A stretch of 64,000 bases of DNA from Schistosoma haematobium (GCF_000699445.3 NC_067198.1:2051301-2115300), one strand, 5' to 3'; positions 23,421 through 35,620 are shown, counted from the stretch's first letter. Notes: a model not told the origin generated them from the letters alone. Program-made: numbers and translations.

Positions 23421-23954
23421 TGAGTCTTTCTTCTTGAATTCACTTTGCTCTTGTAGCATTGTTATCTGAAATATCCAGTAATAAACTATACTGGGCTCTT
23501 AGTATTGTCTTCTAATTTCTTACATGGATGGAATTTATTCAATAAAGGTTATCAGAGTACGTTGGATCATTATTAAATGACTTTTGTTATGATGTTTGTA
23601 CTTAATCTTACATCCTGATTCAAGATAGTAAGTCAGTCAATCAGTGCCTACCTCAAATTCAATGTTAGACTTTGCTAATTTGTCAAATGCTGAATCTCTC
23701 TAGCCTAAGTTTGTTCTCTATCATATAGTGGTGATTGTTACGATGTGATGAGTTGGTGTAGACAATGATTTGACTTACATGTAAGATCTTATAGATTAGG
23801 CAGATACATCATTACAAATTCACGATTTTACAATCAGGTCTATTATTGAAACAGTACTAGTGTCATAGTGGATCATAATTCTACAGACTATCCAGCTCAT
23901 TCTATATGTGTTGGAGACAATAGATCTCCAAACTCATATTTTTAAATTTTATCG

Positions 23955-24110
23955 CATCGATCAACTTATTGATTAAATGTTTAAATATTTGTATTGGGAT
24001 CAATTGATGAACTGATCGATTAAATGTTTGAATAGCAGTCAATAGATGAACTATCGATTCAATGGGCAAATAGGTCAATTTATGAACTCATTGATTAGTG
24101 TTTAAAAATT
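23955..24110. repeat. Degenerate ~40-bp minisatellite
   Basis: About four diverged units built on GATCAATTGATGAACT and GATTAAATGTTTGAATA. Confidence 0.6.
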
Positions 24111-24646
24111 TTCTATGACAATATCGATTATATATATATGTTTTAAATTGTGCTTGCTTGCTGCTCGCTCGATTTTGGCTGTTGCAGAATATATTTTCCA
24201 TACCAAGCCTGGACTTCTTCTTCTAGATAGCGGGGCTGGGATGCGTCAATAGTTAGATCACTGGTCTTTGGTCACTGAGTATTGTTCTCGTTCGAAGTTT
24301 AAGTGAACTAGTGAATTTTCAAACATAACAATATGAACGAAGTGATGGTAAGTGAAATGGCGACGAGTTAACATTGAGCAGTAATTCCGTGTTGAAATTC
24401 CCTGGAATAGTATGATAGTTACAATTAAGGAATGATATCAGTTATATTTATTGTATTTTCACATAACAGGCATAACTTTTTATATTTATTCGACAATAAG
24501 TAAGTACAATGTTTATGTAATAATGGAATACAGACAAAATGTCAGTCACATCGATCATCCTCATTGACTGCAGTAGAATCTTCATTTGCCAAAAAAAGTG
24601 TGTTCGTATTCTGAATAAAACAAAAAAAATATATCAGTATTATAAA
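24111..24646. other. No gene; unclassified segment near 24150-24410
   Basis: A slightly GC-richer stretch (TTGCTTGCTGCTCGCTCG onward) stands out, but I cannot assign it to a family and see no second copy here. Confidence 0.3.
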
Positions 24647-24723
24647 CATTTCAATAGTTGAGATCATATGTCAATTGAATACCGTTTAGAACATCATGGA
24701 AAACTTGAAAACACTAGACGGTG
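24647..24723 (-). mobile_element. HH2 3' arm ending at the hammerhead cleavage region
   Basis: Only the antisense 3' tail is present. It ends at AAAACACTAGACGG, about five bases past the predicted cleavage position, then unrelated sequence begins. Confidence 0.7.
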
Positions 24724-25282
24724 GTCTACTCACTTGGTTTCGCTTGCAGAATTATCTTTCGACTCTCCACTAAATGGAATATGAAAGTAGACATGATGTA
24801 GATCACGATATACAACTTGAATAATCTAATGAATCGTAGTTTAGTTAAATCAGTATACTGAACCATTTTCTATGGTATTTGTTATGTTATCAAATTCTAT
24901 TTTACCAATGTTTGTATGGAATATTTATGTTCTCAGTGATTATGCCCAATGACGAATCACAAAAAAGATAGTGAATTGAGGACACATATAAAGTGTACAC
25001 ATGTACCCAATGTACATGAAACTAAACAATGTTCTCACTTTCAATTAAACTTTCATTCACCTTGGAAACTAATGATATACTGGTGGAAATATAATCATTT
25101 ATAATAGTACATGTACTTTAATAAGCAATACACATTCATATTGTTAGACTTTAAGGACATGAGAAAGATCATGTTTATTTGGTTTCATGCAACTAAGTTG
25201 TGAATAGAACATGTGAAATATGATAAATACATTTGTATATTGAATAAGATCTCTCTTTCTCATCAAGTGTTTATCGTGAATT

Positions 25283-25974
25283 AGCATACACAAAGGGAAA
25301 ACCAAGATCCTCAAATTCAAAACGGAGAACAGTAATCCAATCACTCTTGATGGCGAAACTCTGGAAGATGTAGAATCCTTCATATACCTGGGAAGCATCA
25401 TCGATGAACAAGGAGGTTCACATGCAAACGTAAAGGCGAAGATTGGTAAAGCAAGGGTCGCATTCCTACAACTGAAGAACATATAGAACTCAAGACAACT
25501 TTCAATCAATATCAAAGTGAGAATCTTCAATACGAACGCCAAGGCAGTTCTACTGTATGTACGGAGCTGAAACTTGGAGAACTACAACAATTACCATCAA
25601 GAATGTATAAGTATTTATAAATGGTTGTCTTCGCAAGATACTCAACATCCATTGGGTGGATACCATCAGCAACAGTCTTCTGTGGGAGAGAACAAACAAA
25701 CTTCCAGCTGAAGAAGAAATTAGGAAAAGATGATGGGAATGGATAGAACATACATTAAGCAAATCATCAATCTGCATCACGAGGCAAGCCCTAATTTGGA
25801 ATACTGAAGGGAAACGAAAAAGAGGAAGACCAAAGAATATAGTACATCGGGAAATAGAAGCAGATATGAAAAGGGTGAATAACAACTGGAAAGAGCTGGA
25901 AAGGATCGCTCAGAACAGAGTTGGATGAAGAGTGCTAGTGAGCGGCCTATGCTCCTTCACGAGGAGTAACAGGC

Positions 25975-26046
<72 letters not shown>
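25283..26046 (+). pseudogene. RTE 3' insertion (copy D), 14-bp TSD and (TAAG)n tail
   Basis: A perfect TSD GTTTATCGTGAATT flanks it (25269-25282 and 26047-26060). The insert is the 3' end of the RTE ORF, starting at the KTKILKF-like region, with a stop in the NI-NSRQLS segment and a frameshift near 25553. The family 3' terminus (GCGGCCTATGCTCC) and about 18 TAAG units (to 26046) end it. A 5'-truncated insertion made by target-primed reverse transcription. Confidence 0.95.
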
Positions 26047-26048
<2 letters not shown>

Positions 26049-26173
26049 TTATCGTGAATTGTTTATGAACACACTGGTATGATTTCAATATTTCTCATTA
26101 AGATCTGTCCTAATTTGAAATGCACTTCTAGCTGAAGTTGTCTTATATTGTTTGATTTTGCAGCTGATTATAT

Positions 26174-26276
26174 TACCATGGACAGAGTGAATGCTGATAA
26201 TTACAGACCTATTATTATCACTCTATTTATTTCACTGATCATGGACAGGAAATTGAAAAGTATACAAGGTGATTGA
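26174..26276 (+). pseudogene. Possible reverse transcriptase relic of another LINE
   Basis: One frame reads ADNYRPIIITLFISLIMDRK before a stop. This resembles RT motif 1/2 of non-LTR elements (NYRPIS.T..ISKIMER), and differs from the RTE in this window, which has NYRGIT. No other domain is visible on either side. Confidence 0.4.
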
Positions 26277-27994
26277 TAGACTAATTCAATTACTTTACTC
26301 CTTATTGTCACTATAGACGTTGTTACAAACCGGTCTTTTAGCAATAGTTCACATTTGAATGTATAAAAATGCCTCTCAAACATCGCGCTAGTGATACAGT
26401 AGGTTGGAAGGACCTACGTATTGAGCAGATTCATACATTTGTCTGAAGATGCCACTGGTATTCGGAGTTTGACAACGCTTTAATCAGTAACATCTTCTAA
26501 TGTGAATCGTACCCACCAAGTGAAATCAAAAGACAGAAGCAAGGAGGTTCTAAGATATATTTGAGAGACTATCAATATATCGAGAATCGTCTGATCTAAT
26601 CTGGCTAGCGATTGCATGGGTTGTTGAATACGGCGTTCCCACTCGTGATCTGGTGCGGATGCATGACCGGACGCCTTCAGCTAGGTGAGTCCAGTGAAGT
26701 TAATGTGGTCAGCATCCAATGTCGAAAACTTACGGATCTATTTATTTTGGGAATTTATTTACCGCTACATGTCTATTAAATCTCAAAATTCGCCTAGTAA
26801 TAACTTATCAGCGTCGCATTCATTTTATGAATGACTTACGACTAAATGCTGTTCTAATTACTGAAAAACCCGAGGAGATAAACCTCAGTTTCTAGCATAG
26901 TTGTTCCCTAGAATATACTTTAAGAGGCATGTGCCATATATGATGAAATAATCTTGTGAATAATTCACCTTGATTTAAGTTGGGTTGCATTTACTGGCTG
27001 TTAGAAGATGGTAGTTTATTTTCGAACAAACATATTACGTTCTAGAGAAAATTAATCCTGGGAAACGCCTGATGAAACAAGTTTTGTACTCTTGATTAAG
27101 ACTATTATTAATATTTACTGCGGCTTTTGTGATCAAGGCATGGTGGTAAATGTTTTGCGGCTCGAGTAGTCAGTCCTTCTGAATTTTTATTGCCCCTATC
27201 CCCAAACTTACTTTTTTGAACAACAGGTTTGTACTTTATTTGAAATGCTAGTTGAAACCCTATTCGGAATCAACATATTACTCAGTGATAGTAATTCTAT
27301 TTGTTTATTCACTCTCACATCTGAACTATTGAGGATGTGGTCCAAATTGAACGACATTTGTTTTTCTTAAATGAACTACTTATAAGTAGCCAACATGATA
27401 TATATAAATTTATCAACATGTGGGTTTTCTAGTCTAAATCACCATTTTGTTTAGTCCACCATTGTTTAAGTAAACTTCATTACTTTTATTGGAGATAGTA
27501 ATATTCATAAATTGTTCCACGAATTAGAAGGTGAAATATTTAAAAATGTGATTGGAGAGATTGAAAAAACACTGTACTCATCTTGTATTGTTAAGAAACA
27601 TTGAAGGAAAACAAAATGATTCTCAACAAACATATAAAGTTCTATTTTCTTGCTAGTGACTCATTCAGTCCAATGGTGATGAAAATCAAGAATAGGATCT
27701 TGAATAATGTACAACAAAACTGTGCTTGTGGAGTTATATATAGTGAGTGTAATGTGGTTTTCGAAGAAGATATGACTAAGCTAATATATACTATGGAATC
27801 AATGAGAAACGAGACGAGTTATGGTTGAAATATCATATTAAGGTTGGAATTGTCATTATCAATTAGCACCAACTATAATGTGGAAATCCTAATTATTGTC
27901 AGAATAAATCATTCACTTTTTAATTCCGTTTCATAACTGACTGAAACAGTTGACACCTTATGATCGTACAATAGTATGCTTTAGATATTTCGAA
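26277..27994. other. No gene recognised
   Basis: Mostly unique AT-rich DNA. The open frame at 27601-27828 has no recognisable domain. 26560-26720 is somewhat GC-richer and might be an old repeat. Confidence 0.4.
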
Positions 27995-28006
27995 GATATA
28001 TACAAG

Positions 28007-28176
28007 TGGTTAAGTGCTCGGGCGCGAAACCAGTAGGTCCTGGGTTCGAATCTCGCAGGGGGCGAGGTCGTGGATGCGCACTGCTGAGGAGTCCCACAGT
28101 AGGACGAAACGGCCGTCCAGTGCTTCCAGGTTTTCCATGGTGGTCTAGCTTCAACTGACTCATGATCTTAACCATT
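28007..28176 (+). mobile_element. HH2 SINE, sense, perfect TSD GATATATACAAG
   Basis: 170 bp between perfect 12-bp TSDs (27995-28006 and 28177-28188). Order: A-box end TGGTTAAGTGC, B-box GGTTCGAATC (28044-28053), hammerhead, 3' body TTCCAGGTTTTCCATGGTGG and tail CTCATGATCTTAACCATT. There is no antisense arm, so a simple insertion also exists. It is the best-preserved copy in the window. Confidence 0.93.
28076..28123 (+). ncRNA. Hammerhead ribozyme in HH2, all core residues intact
   Basis: Stem I GCACTG (28078-28083) pairs with CAGTGC (28118-28123). Core CTGAGGA (28084-28090), stem II GTCC/GGAC (28091-28094/28102-28105), GAAA (28106-28109), then the minimal self-complementary stem III ACGGCCGT (28109-28116). 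Cleavage is predicted between C28117 and C28118. Such a short stem III usually works best as a double hammerhead in a dimeric RNA. Confidence 0.9.
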
Positions 28177-28419
28177 GATATATACAAGCATTTGAATTTC
28201 AGGATGACAGATAACAAACATTGTTTAATCATATCCTTTAGTCATGAAAAGTCCTTTAAAACAGAATAGTAACAGTAAAACATCAATTAAAAATAGGAAA
28301 TAGCATTAACTTTGGAAAAACAACAACACTTCAGTGTTATCACATAGAGCCGACTCAATTAGTTTCATGTTGAAACGGAGACTTAAATTAACCATCAACT
28401 GGACATTTTATGCAACCTA

Positions 28420-28707
28420 ACTTGTCATCAATGAAAAGACAAGGTCTATGCTTTGCCAAAAATCCAAACAGCACATAAGCGATTGTGTCTATCAATTTAC
28501 ATGTATGTGCGGAAACACGTACATAAGGAGGAGCAATCGTGATTTGCAATTATGGATGGGTGAACACATGCCAAAATGGTTGCAGAAACAAATGAATTCC
28601 AGTGATCAATTAAAATCACAGGATAGACAGACATCTTCCTCTATCGCGAAACATTTGGTTGAGACAAATCAGAATTAGTAGTTTTGTATAAAAGTGTTCA
28701 AGGACGT
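28420..28707 (+). pseudogene. Penelope-like element endonuclease fragment, copy 1
   Basis: The frame at 28448-28678 gives CVYQFTCMCGNTYI, a run of RSNRDLQ, GEHMPKWL and SSSIAKHLVETNQ, the GIY-YIG-type endonuclease layout of Penelope-like elements (CVYxFxCxCGxxYIGRTxR...EHxPKWL...SSIxxHL). The YIG reads YIR. The reverse transcriptase is absent. Confidence 0.8.
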
Positions 28708-28721
28708 ATACTAATGTTTAT

Positions 28722-29246
28722 GCCCCCAAGTGCCCTGGTATGGCTGAGAGTGGAAAGAGTCCGCTCTCTCTCTCTCGAAATGCTCTCACATAGCCACGCG
28801 TGTATAGCCTCTGACAGGGAAGTCCTACTCACTGCCTTCTCATGGCGGATGTTTTGTTTATGAAATCGAGAGGACGAAAAGCGAATGTCTGGTGCTTTAA
28901 CTGGGTTGGTGGTCACGGAGAGTCCACCCAGGAGAGTTGGAAAGCCCTGATTCCAAACCAATGCTACAAATGGGCTGGCTCCTGTATCCTGGGGAAACAA
29001 ATTGCGTATGAAACAATCGTTGGTCACCGGTTACCATGTGACTGCATCCCCTTACGATGCTCCACTGCCTTGTGGATCAGACCTTTAGGTCAAAGACTCG
29101 GGGTGTGGCCTCCTAAGAAAACCACCTGTTTCGGTTTGGGAACCCGGGCAGTATCATAGCCCTGACACAAATCAAATGAGATTTGTGTGGCGCATATGTA
29201 TTTGGTACCTTCTTGTCCAATATCTACGCGTCCAAATAAATAATAA
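28722..29246 (+). mobile_element. F-SINE repeat with 14-bp TSD
   Basis: The TSD ATACTAATGTTTAT (28708-28721) recurs as ATACTAAGGTTTAT (29247-29260), one mismatch. It starts at GCCCCCAAGTGCCCTGG, the same 5' point as the copy at 4354, and ends in AAATAAATAATAA. It sits within the duplicated Penelope-like fragment. Confidence 0.88.
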
Positions 29247-29260
29247 ATACTAAGGTTTAT

Positions 29261-29707
29261 ATTGCACCAAAAACCCAAACAGCATGTAAACGACTATGTC
29301 ACATTCTATCGTATCTATCAATTTACATATATATGAGGAAACACGTACATGGGGAGGAGCAATCATGATCTGCAATTAAGGCTGACGAGACACATATCCA
29401 AATGGCTACATAAACAAATGAATCCCAATCGTCAAATATGATCACAGGATAGACAAATATCTTCCTCCATTGTGAAACGTTTGGTTGAGACAAGTCAGTC
29501 TTCGTAGTATTGTACAAAAGCCTTCAAGGATGTATACTTAGTTTTATTGAAGCCTTAGCTATACGGAAACTGAAACCCCCTTTATACGTTCCAAAATACA
29601 ATTTGTTCTTACCCTTAACTTACCCTTGTAATACTTATTTATTATCCAGAGTGATGATCATGTTGTTTTCGTGTACTTTAATTTTCTTTGTTACGGCTTA
29701 CCATAAG
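29261..29707 (+). pseudogene. Penelope-like element endonuclease fragment, copy 2
   Basis: Repeats copy 1 from about 29262 (CCAAACAGCATGTAAACGAC) with stops, then extends into the C-terminal region ALAIRKLKPPLYV and NLFLPL (29551-29610), which is the family's usual ending. Confidence 0.78.
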
Positions 29708-29717
29708 TTGACCTTTT

Positions 29718-29987
29718 TGATTGAAATCATGAGTCAATTGAAGCTAGACTACCATGGAAAACTTGGAAGCACTGGACAGCTGTTTCGTCCTAGTATGAGA
29801 CTCCTCAGCAGTGAGCATCCACGATCTCGCTCCCCACGAGATGCGAACCCAGAACCTATCAGTCTCGCGCCAGGCGCTTAACCAACTAGACATCAACACC
29901 ATTGGATGCCGTCTCAGTGATCTACCTTCAATTGACTCATGATTTCAATCAAAAACTTAACAATCTCCACAACCCTTAAACTGATAA
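29718..29987. mobile_element. HH2 inverted composite, TSD TTGACCTTTT
   Basis: 10-bp TSD at 29708-29717 and 29988-29997. An antisense unit (tail, hammerhead, tRNA head) joins a short sense segment (ATCAACACCATTGGATGCC) and a sense tail ending CTCCACAACCC. The sense part skips from the A-box GTGATCTA to the 3' body copy of the same word, an internal deletion between GTGGTCTAG repeats. Confidence 0.88.
29769..29815 (-). ncRNA. Hammerhead ribozyme in HH2, core intact
   Basis: On the minus strand: CACTG, CTGAGGA, GTCTCATACTAGGAC, GAAA, palindromic stem III ACAGCTGT, C, CAGTGC. Stem I keeps at least five pairs. Confidence 0.82.
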
Positions 29988-29997
29988 TTGACCTTTT

Positions 29998-30781
29998 ATA
30001 TAAATGTTCTTAACACGTCTATTATGTATGATCAGATTGTTTGAAACGTATTACGCAATATATTACATAATTCTAATAACCTTCATCTTCTCTTATCACG
30101 TTATCGACAACTATACTATCATAAATAGTATTCATAAAATCAATCGATTAAAGGAAATTAATCTATCGATTGTCTTCCTTTTTATCACTATCACTATTAC
30201 TTATTATTGATTGAAGAGAAAGAAATGAATTGATCAATGATTCATGCGAACATCTAAACATAAATCTAATAGTGAATCCAATCCAATAAACTAAACGAAT
30301 GTAACAAGCTTAAAATTATAGTTAGTGCAACTAAAGAAAAATGTACCCCAAGTATTTGTAAGTTGTTCACTCTCCCTCTCTGCCTCCCCCCTCTCTCTAT
30401 CCCTGTTCATCATTCTCATTAATTGTTTCTATGATTTCAATCAATATATGGATGATTATACTGTCTGTATATGATGAGTAGGTTATATGTTGGAAGTTGG
30501 AACTCAACGTAAATAACATTAAGTTCGAGTACCGGGTAATTGGAATCTAAATAAATGAATGAGTAATTGAATAGAATTAAATAAAAATAAATAGAGTTTG
30601 TTTTGTCAGTAGTATTTAGATCAATGAATAGATGATAACAAGAAGAAATATATTTGAAGAGAGATATATTGGATTAATCTGTTTATTGTTATGCAGATAG
30701 AATAAAACATAACTTCCTGTAAATCACATAGCTTTCTTTAAGATAACCCTAATGATTATACTCCACTTGCATACAACCATT
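29998..30781. other. No gene recognised
   Basis: AT-rich DNA with a pyrimidine-rich run at 30370-30400. Confidence 0.45.
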
Positions 30782-31087
30782 GCCAGGGAAGTCTTACTCA
30801 CTGCCTACCTTTTCGTGGCGGGGGTCTAGTTTGTAAAAATTGACAGGACAAAAAGCGAATGTCTAGTGTTTTAACCGGATTGGTAGATATAGAGAATCCA
30901 TCTAGAGGAGTTAAAAAAAACCTGATTCCAAACAAATGGTGCACATGGGCTCCAGGATTATAAAGAAACAAATGGTGTATGGACCTATTATTGTTCACCC
31001 GCTACCATGGACTGTATCTCCCAAAGTTGTTCCACTATCTTGTGGATTACACCTTCAGGTCAAAGGCTCGGGGTGTGGGCCCCCCTG
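30782..31087 (+). mobile_element. F-SINE repeat, both ends truncated
   Basis: Starts CCAGGGAAGTCTTACTCACT and ends at GGCTCGGGGTGTGGGC; tail missing. More diverged than the other copies. Confidence 0.75.
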
Positions 31088-31482
31088 TTCAATGTAAGAA
31101 CTGATTAGATAATATGATAGGAAAGATTATTCTGAACCCAGTCTAGAATCTTCTGGGTTTAACGTATGGAAGCAATGTAAGAAGGTGTTCAATTGAAAAT
31201 GAAACGAACAATCAAAAAGCTTGTGAATTATGGCTATATCGAGGCAATCCAAACAGGATGCACATATGCAATCCTAAATAACAATGGGAAGATACAAGTA
31301 AAAACAACCCCAAATGAATTTAAACAATCAATTCTTTCTTATTTTCTATTAGTTATTCAGATTACTTCATTTTCTTAATGAAAACTATCTGAAAATAATA
31401 CAGAATAAGAAAAGTTATTTGAAATTGTTGTTAATAAGTTCAAGTGATTATTAATAACGTTGATGAGTATTGAATTATTGAC
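31088..31482. other. No gene recognised
   Basis: The frame at 31193-31378 (about 60 codons) shows no known domain. Confidence 0.4.
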
Positions 31483-31737
31483 TAAAACCATAAATTGATT
31501 AATATTAGACCAATATTAGAAACCTGGCCAATTCATCCTAGTATTGAACTCTTCAACAGGGCTCATCCACGATTACAAAAGCGGGTTCCAAACCCAGAAT
31601 CTTTAGTCTCACGAAAGAAATCTTAACTACTAAACCACTAAACCAGTTAGACTCTAACAGCGTTAATATTTGACTTTAACCGATCCAATACTTCTAGGTT
31701 TTCTGTAGTAGCAGTAGCAGTAGTAGTAGTAGTCGTT

Positions 31738-31777
<40 letters not shown>

Positions 31778-31866
31778 TAGTAGTAGTGGTAGTAGTAGTA
31801 GTGGTAGTAGTGGTAGTAGTAGTAGTGGTAGTAGTAGTAGTCGTAGTAGTGGTAGTAGTAGTAGTC

Positions 31867-31920
<54 letters not shown>

Positions 31921-31982
31921 TTCTGATATTGATCCATTTATATGATCTCAATCAATAATTTAACAATCTCCACAACATTCTA
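31483..31982. mobile_element. HH2 inverted composite with microsatellite expansion
   Basis: Antisense unit, then CGATC joined to CAATACTTCTAGGTTTTC. The latter is the sense 3' body starting exactly at the first base after the hammerhead cleavage site (31685). The sense tail resumes at about 31921 after the (TAG)n block. In the antisense unit the stem I and stem III bases are deleted. Confidence 0.75.
31704..31920. repeat. (TAG)n microsatellite with TGG/TCG variants
   Basis: About 72 trinucleotides, mainly TAG with regular GTGG and GTCG variants, lying inside the HH2 3' body. The poly-threonine and poly-leucine frames it makes are not genes. Confidence 0.95.
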
Positions 31983-32342
31983 CTGATCAAACTATTTATT
32001 GTATAATATACATAAACATTGGTGTAGACATACAGTTATACATATAATCAAACATTCAATTACATAGATATACAAACAGGGAGAGAGAGAGAGAGAGCAG
32101 AAGTATGTTGTAGGAAACAAAGAAAAAAATTTTCTTTTCGTTTCTTTATTTTTATTTTTATTCTTTCTTTCAAAATAAACATCAAATAAATGAGAAACAA
32201 ATAGAATGTAAGTCAAATATTATTCTTTTTCTTCACTTTGGTACCTCGCCCCCCCCGAAAAAAAGAAAGAAAACGAAAAATGGATTGAAACATTGAAACA
32301 AAAGTTTAAATAGATTATAGGAAACAGGAAATGGCAAAGTAC

Positions 32343-32381
<39 letters not shown>

Positions 32382-32759
32382 ATATTATCATCATCCCCCT
32401 AATCGTATACACTGATAAACAAAACAAACAAACAAAAGAATTCGGAACGAAACAACAACAACAACAACAAAGAATCTATTCGAAACAATAGTTGCTTGGG
32501 GTGGTGTCCGATGGGGATAGACAATTCTGAATCCAACTAATCATTATTATTATGATGATTATGATTATGAAAAATATTTGAATAGAAATAGATTTTAATA
32601 TTGAACAATAGATAAGTTCTTAGAAATGAGAAAGAGAGACAAGAAATACCACGTACACATACACACATACACACACACGCGCAGATATACAATCACTGGG
32701 AGGCAAGAACAATAAAGAGAATGGATAATACTTATGAAACGAATGATAATAATAATAAC

Positions 32760-32796
<37 letters not shown>

Positions 32797-34842
32797 GTAA
32801 CGATAATAAACGAATGGGTTTAGTTATCTGCCTATCTATCTACCTCCAGAAAGGTTTTCTATTAAATTATCTATTTGTAAGTGTGATGTATTTATTCTTT
32901 ATTATAGATTATAGTTAGCTTTGTTCAGCTGTTCAGTATATAAGGGTATAGGGTATAGGGTATAGGGTATATATATATGTTAATCTATGTAGATTAAAGC
33001 CTATCTATAATCCAATCACCATTTATATCATAAGATGATGATGATGATGATGATGATGATAATGATGTTAACCAGGACTGAATTTTTCTTTTTCAAGGTC
33101 ATTTTTATCCACTATAGAACAACGAAATCAGTCATATAATAATAATAATACAGACTGTAAACAAAGAAAACATTACCAAAAGAAAAATTGGAAAGAAAAG
33201 AAAAGAAGAGAAAAGAAAGAAACCGAAGATAGAATGTATGTATAAACAATGAATAGAAAAAGTGTACGCATGTATGTATGTGTGCTTGTGTACGTGTGTG
33301 TGTGTGTGCATAACGGTAAGAGAAAAATAGAAAGAACGAAAGAAAGAAAGAAAGAATATAATGAATAACAAACAATAGAAAATTGAAAATGATCTTATTT
33401 TTGTCTACTATACCATACATACAAATATTGTATATACACGCAATTACAAGAAATTGAACAATAGATATATCTATATATATACAAGAACAACAAAACAAAA
33501 GAACAATTGAATTAAAAGCACATCATCACAACTACTAAGGTGGATTAAAGACGATAAGATTATGATGATGATGATGATGATGATGATGAAGAAGTTGGAA
33601 AAACAAACGAAGAGTAACGTCTGAATGATGGTGGTTGGATGGGTGAGTGTTTGGTTGTTTCAATGAATGAGTGAATATATTGATACTTTTGGAGGCGGAG
33701 TATGTACATAACAACAACAATAATAATAATAATAATGATAAAAGAACACGAACAAGTACAATATTGACTATAAGAAATTAAGAACGAAAAAAAAATCGAA
33801 CAAATAAATACAAGAGAAAGGGGAATATAGGAAATCCTTCATTTTTTTTTCTATCTATTTATTCTTCTTAGTCTTTATTTATGATGTGTGTTCTCATAAG
33901 GAATGTCATGTGGGTGGGTATATGTTTATTCAATAGTATATATATTGGGTTTGAGACAAAATATCAATTTGCCTACAACTCATTTCGGCCTCCGATTTTG
34001 ACAATACTATTATTATTGTTATGAGTATATATATACGTATATAACAATGCTATTTGGAAAGCTAAAAGAAAAGACAAAGAATTACACTGAAAGCATACAA
34101 CTTCCTCTCTCCTTTCTGTATCATTACCTCGTTTACTAACTGTATATATATATATATATGTGTATATGTATATGTATGTATGTATGTGTGTGTGTGTGTG
34201 TTCGTGTAAGTATGCATCAATGATTTTATGCTTCTTTTCTCTCAATTAATTCAATTATTATTATTGTTATTATTGGTGTACACTCATTTGAAATGAATTG
34301 ACAAAACAATTTATTCATTATTATGAATAATTCCATTGATATATATATATATACTGTCTTACTCTAACTTGGCAATCAGTATCTCATTTACAAAAGTCTA
34401 TCTATCTATCTATATATATATATATATCTACAATACAAATTATTCATTGATATTATTCTAATAGAAATAAGCAGTAATTACACTGTTATTGATGATTATA
34501 ATTCAACTAATACTACTGATTTCAACTTAAACAGTATACACCCATAAATGACTAATAGACATCATTGAATCATATTGGAAATATATAAATATCCATGATG
34601 AATATCCATCAATTGAAATAATATTGTAATCATTTATTATTATTAGAATAAGCTCTACTCAATTATGATTCATATTTAAATAAGATGTAATTCGTTGAAT
34701 ATATATCTATATCTATATGGATCATTTCCATTATGGAACTATGATGGATATAATGTCTTGGGATATAAATTGATTTTTGGTAAGTGAATATAAAAGACCA
34801 TTTTATAAATTTTTTAAATTTTGTATTGTTTGTTTGAATAAT
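31983..34842. other. Single-copy-looking, microsatellite-rich DNA
   Basis: No SINE or RTE copy is recognisable. Contains (ATT)n at 32343-32380 and 32761-32796, GGGTATA x4 at 32944-32970, (TGA)n at 33034-33062 and 33562-33590, (TG)n near 33295 and 34190, (AT)n at 34141 and 34340. No coding signal. Confidence 0.6.
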
Positions 34843-35215
34843 TTCATTGATGTTTAAGACTGTAATTGATCATTCTCTTATTAGGATATGTACATCCTGT
34901 ATAGATTGCCTCGATATTGCTTTAAGTCACAAGTAATAATTAGTAGTGGAATACAGGATGTGCGTTTTGTTCTATTTAGGACTCGTCAGTTGGATGTACC
35001 TGTATCCAAAGACTCGAACACAATACCGTTCGCTTCAAACGCCATTGACTGATCCAATTAGCTACTGAATCCTTAAAGCCACTGGCTTGTGTAATGGGGT
35101 AAAGTTTAAATTCATGTTGTATTGTTTATTTGAATGTTCCATCATATACATCCAGCTGACGAGTCCCAAATAGGATGAAATGTTGCACGTCTCAGATTCC
35201 ACTGGTAGCTACCAT
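34843..35215. mobile_element. Sm-alpha-like SINE, antisense unit plus sense hammerhead
   Basis: Complete antisense Sm-alpha (3' region, hammerhead, tRNA head to CTACTGAATCC near 35070), then a sense hammerhead and 3' end from 35146. The antisense hammerhead has lost its GAAA (reads ACAAAACG). Confidence 0.82.
35149..35200 (+). ncRNA. Sm-alpha hammerhead ribozyme, core intact
   Basis: ACATCCAG, CTGACGA (35156-35162), GTCC with GGAT as stem II, GAAA (35177-35180), stem III ATGT/ACGT with loop TGC, GTC (35189-35191). Stem I 3' strand is partly eroded. Confidence 0.75.
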
Positions 35216-35620
35216 GCATTTTTGTTTGTAAAAAAACCCAACTGTTTCAATAACAACTCAAATCATTATAACTCACTGATGAATAAATGTCTAATTATAT
35301 TCGAAATACTTCACTAACTCATGAAGTAACAGAATCACTAGATTCTGATTGAAGTCTCTAGAAATAATCCATTCCTATTAAGACTGAAATATCATGACTT
35401 TGATCCCCAATAAATTTGTGACTCCACATTTTCTCATAGACTGAAACAATTATCAAGTGCTCCATTTTATTGTAATAATTTTCCAGTGGATGCTAATTTT
35501 CAATAGTAACCTCTGTCAAACTAAATAATGTTGATAACATAAAGAAAGATGTCAAAAGTTATGTAGGAATGAAATGTGTCATGATTTCATTCAATAATGA
35601 AAACTATTATTATGGTTATT

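Noticed and set aside
27601..27828. 75-codon open frame
   Set aside because: No recognisable domain, no splice or promoter context that I could support, and length expected by chance in AT-rich DNA.
28722..29246. Hammerhead in the F-SINE
   Set aside because: TCCTGAGGGAAC-like text resembles part of a core, but there is no stem II or GAAA at the right spacing.
31647..31951. Poly-threonine and poly-leucine frames
   Set aside because: Translations of the (TAG)n microsatellite on the minus strand.
32944..32970. Interstitial telomere-like repeat
   Set aside because: The unit is GGGTATA repeated four times; it is not the TTAGGG expected of flatworm telomeres and is very short.
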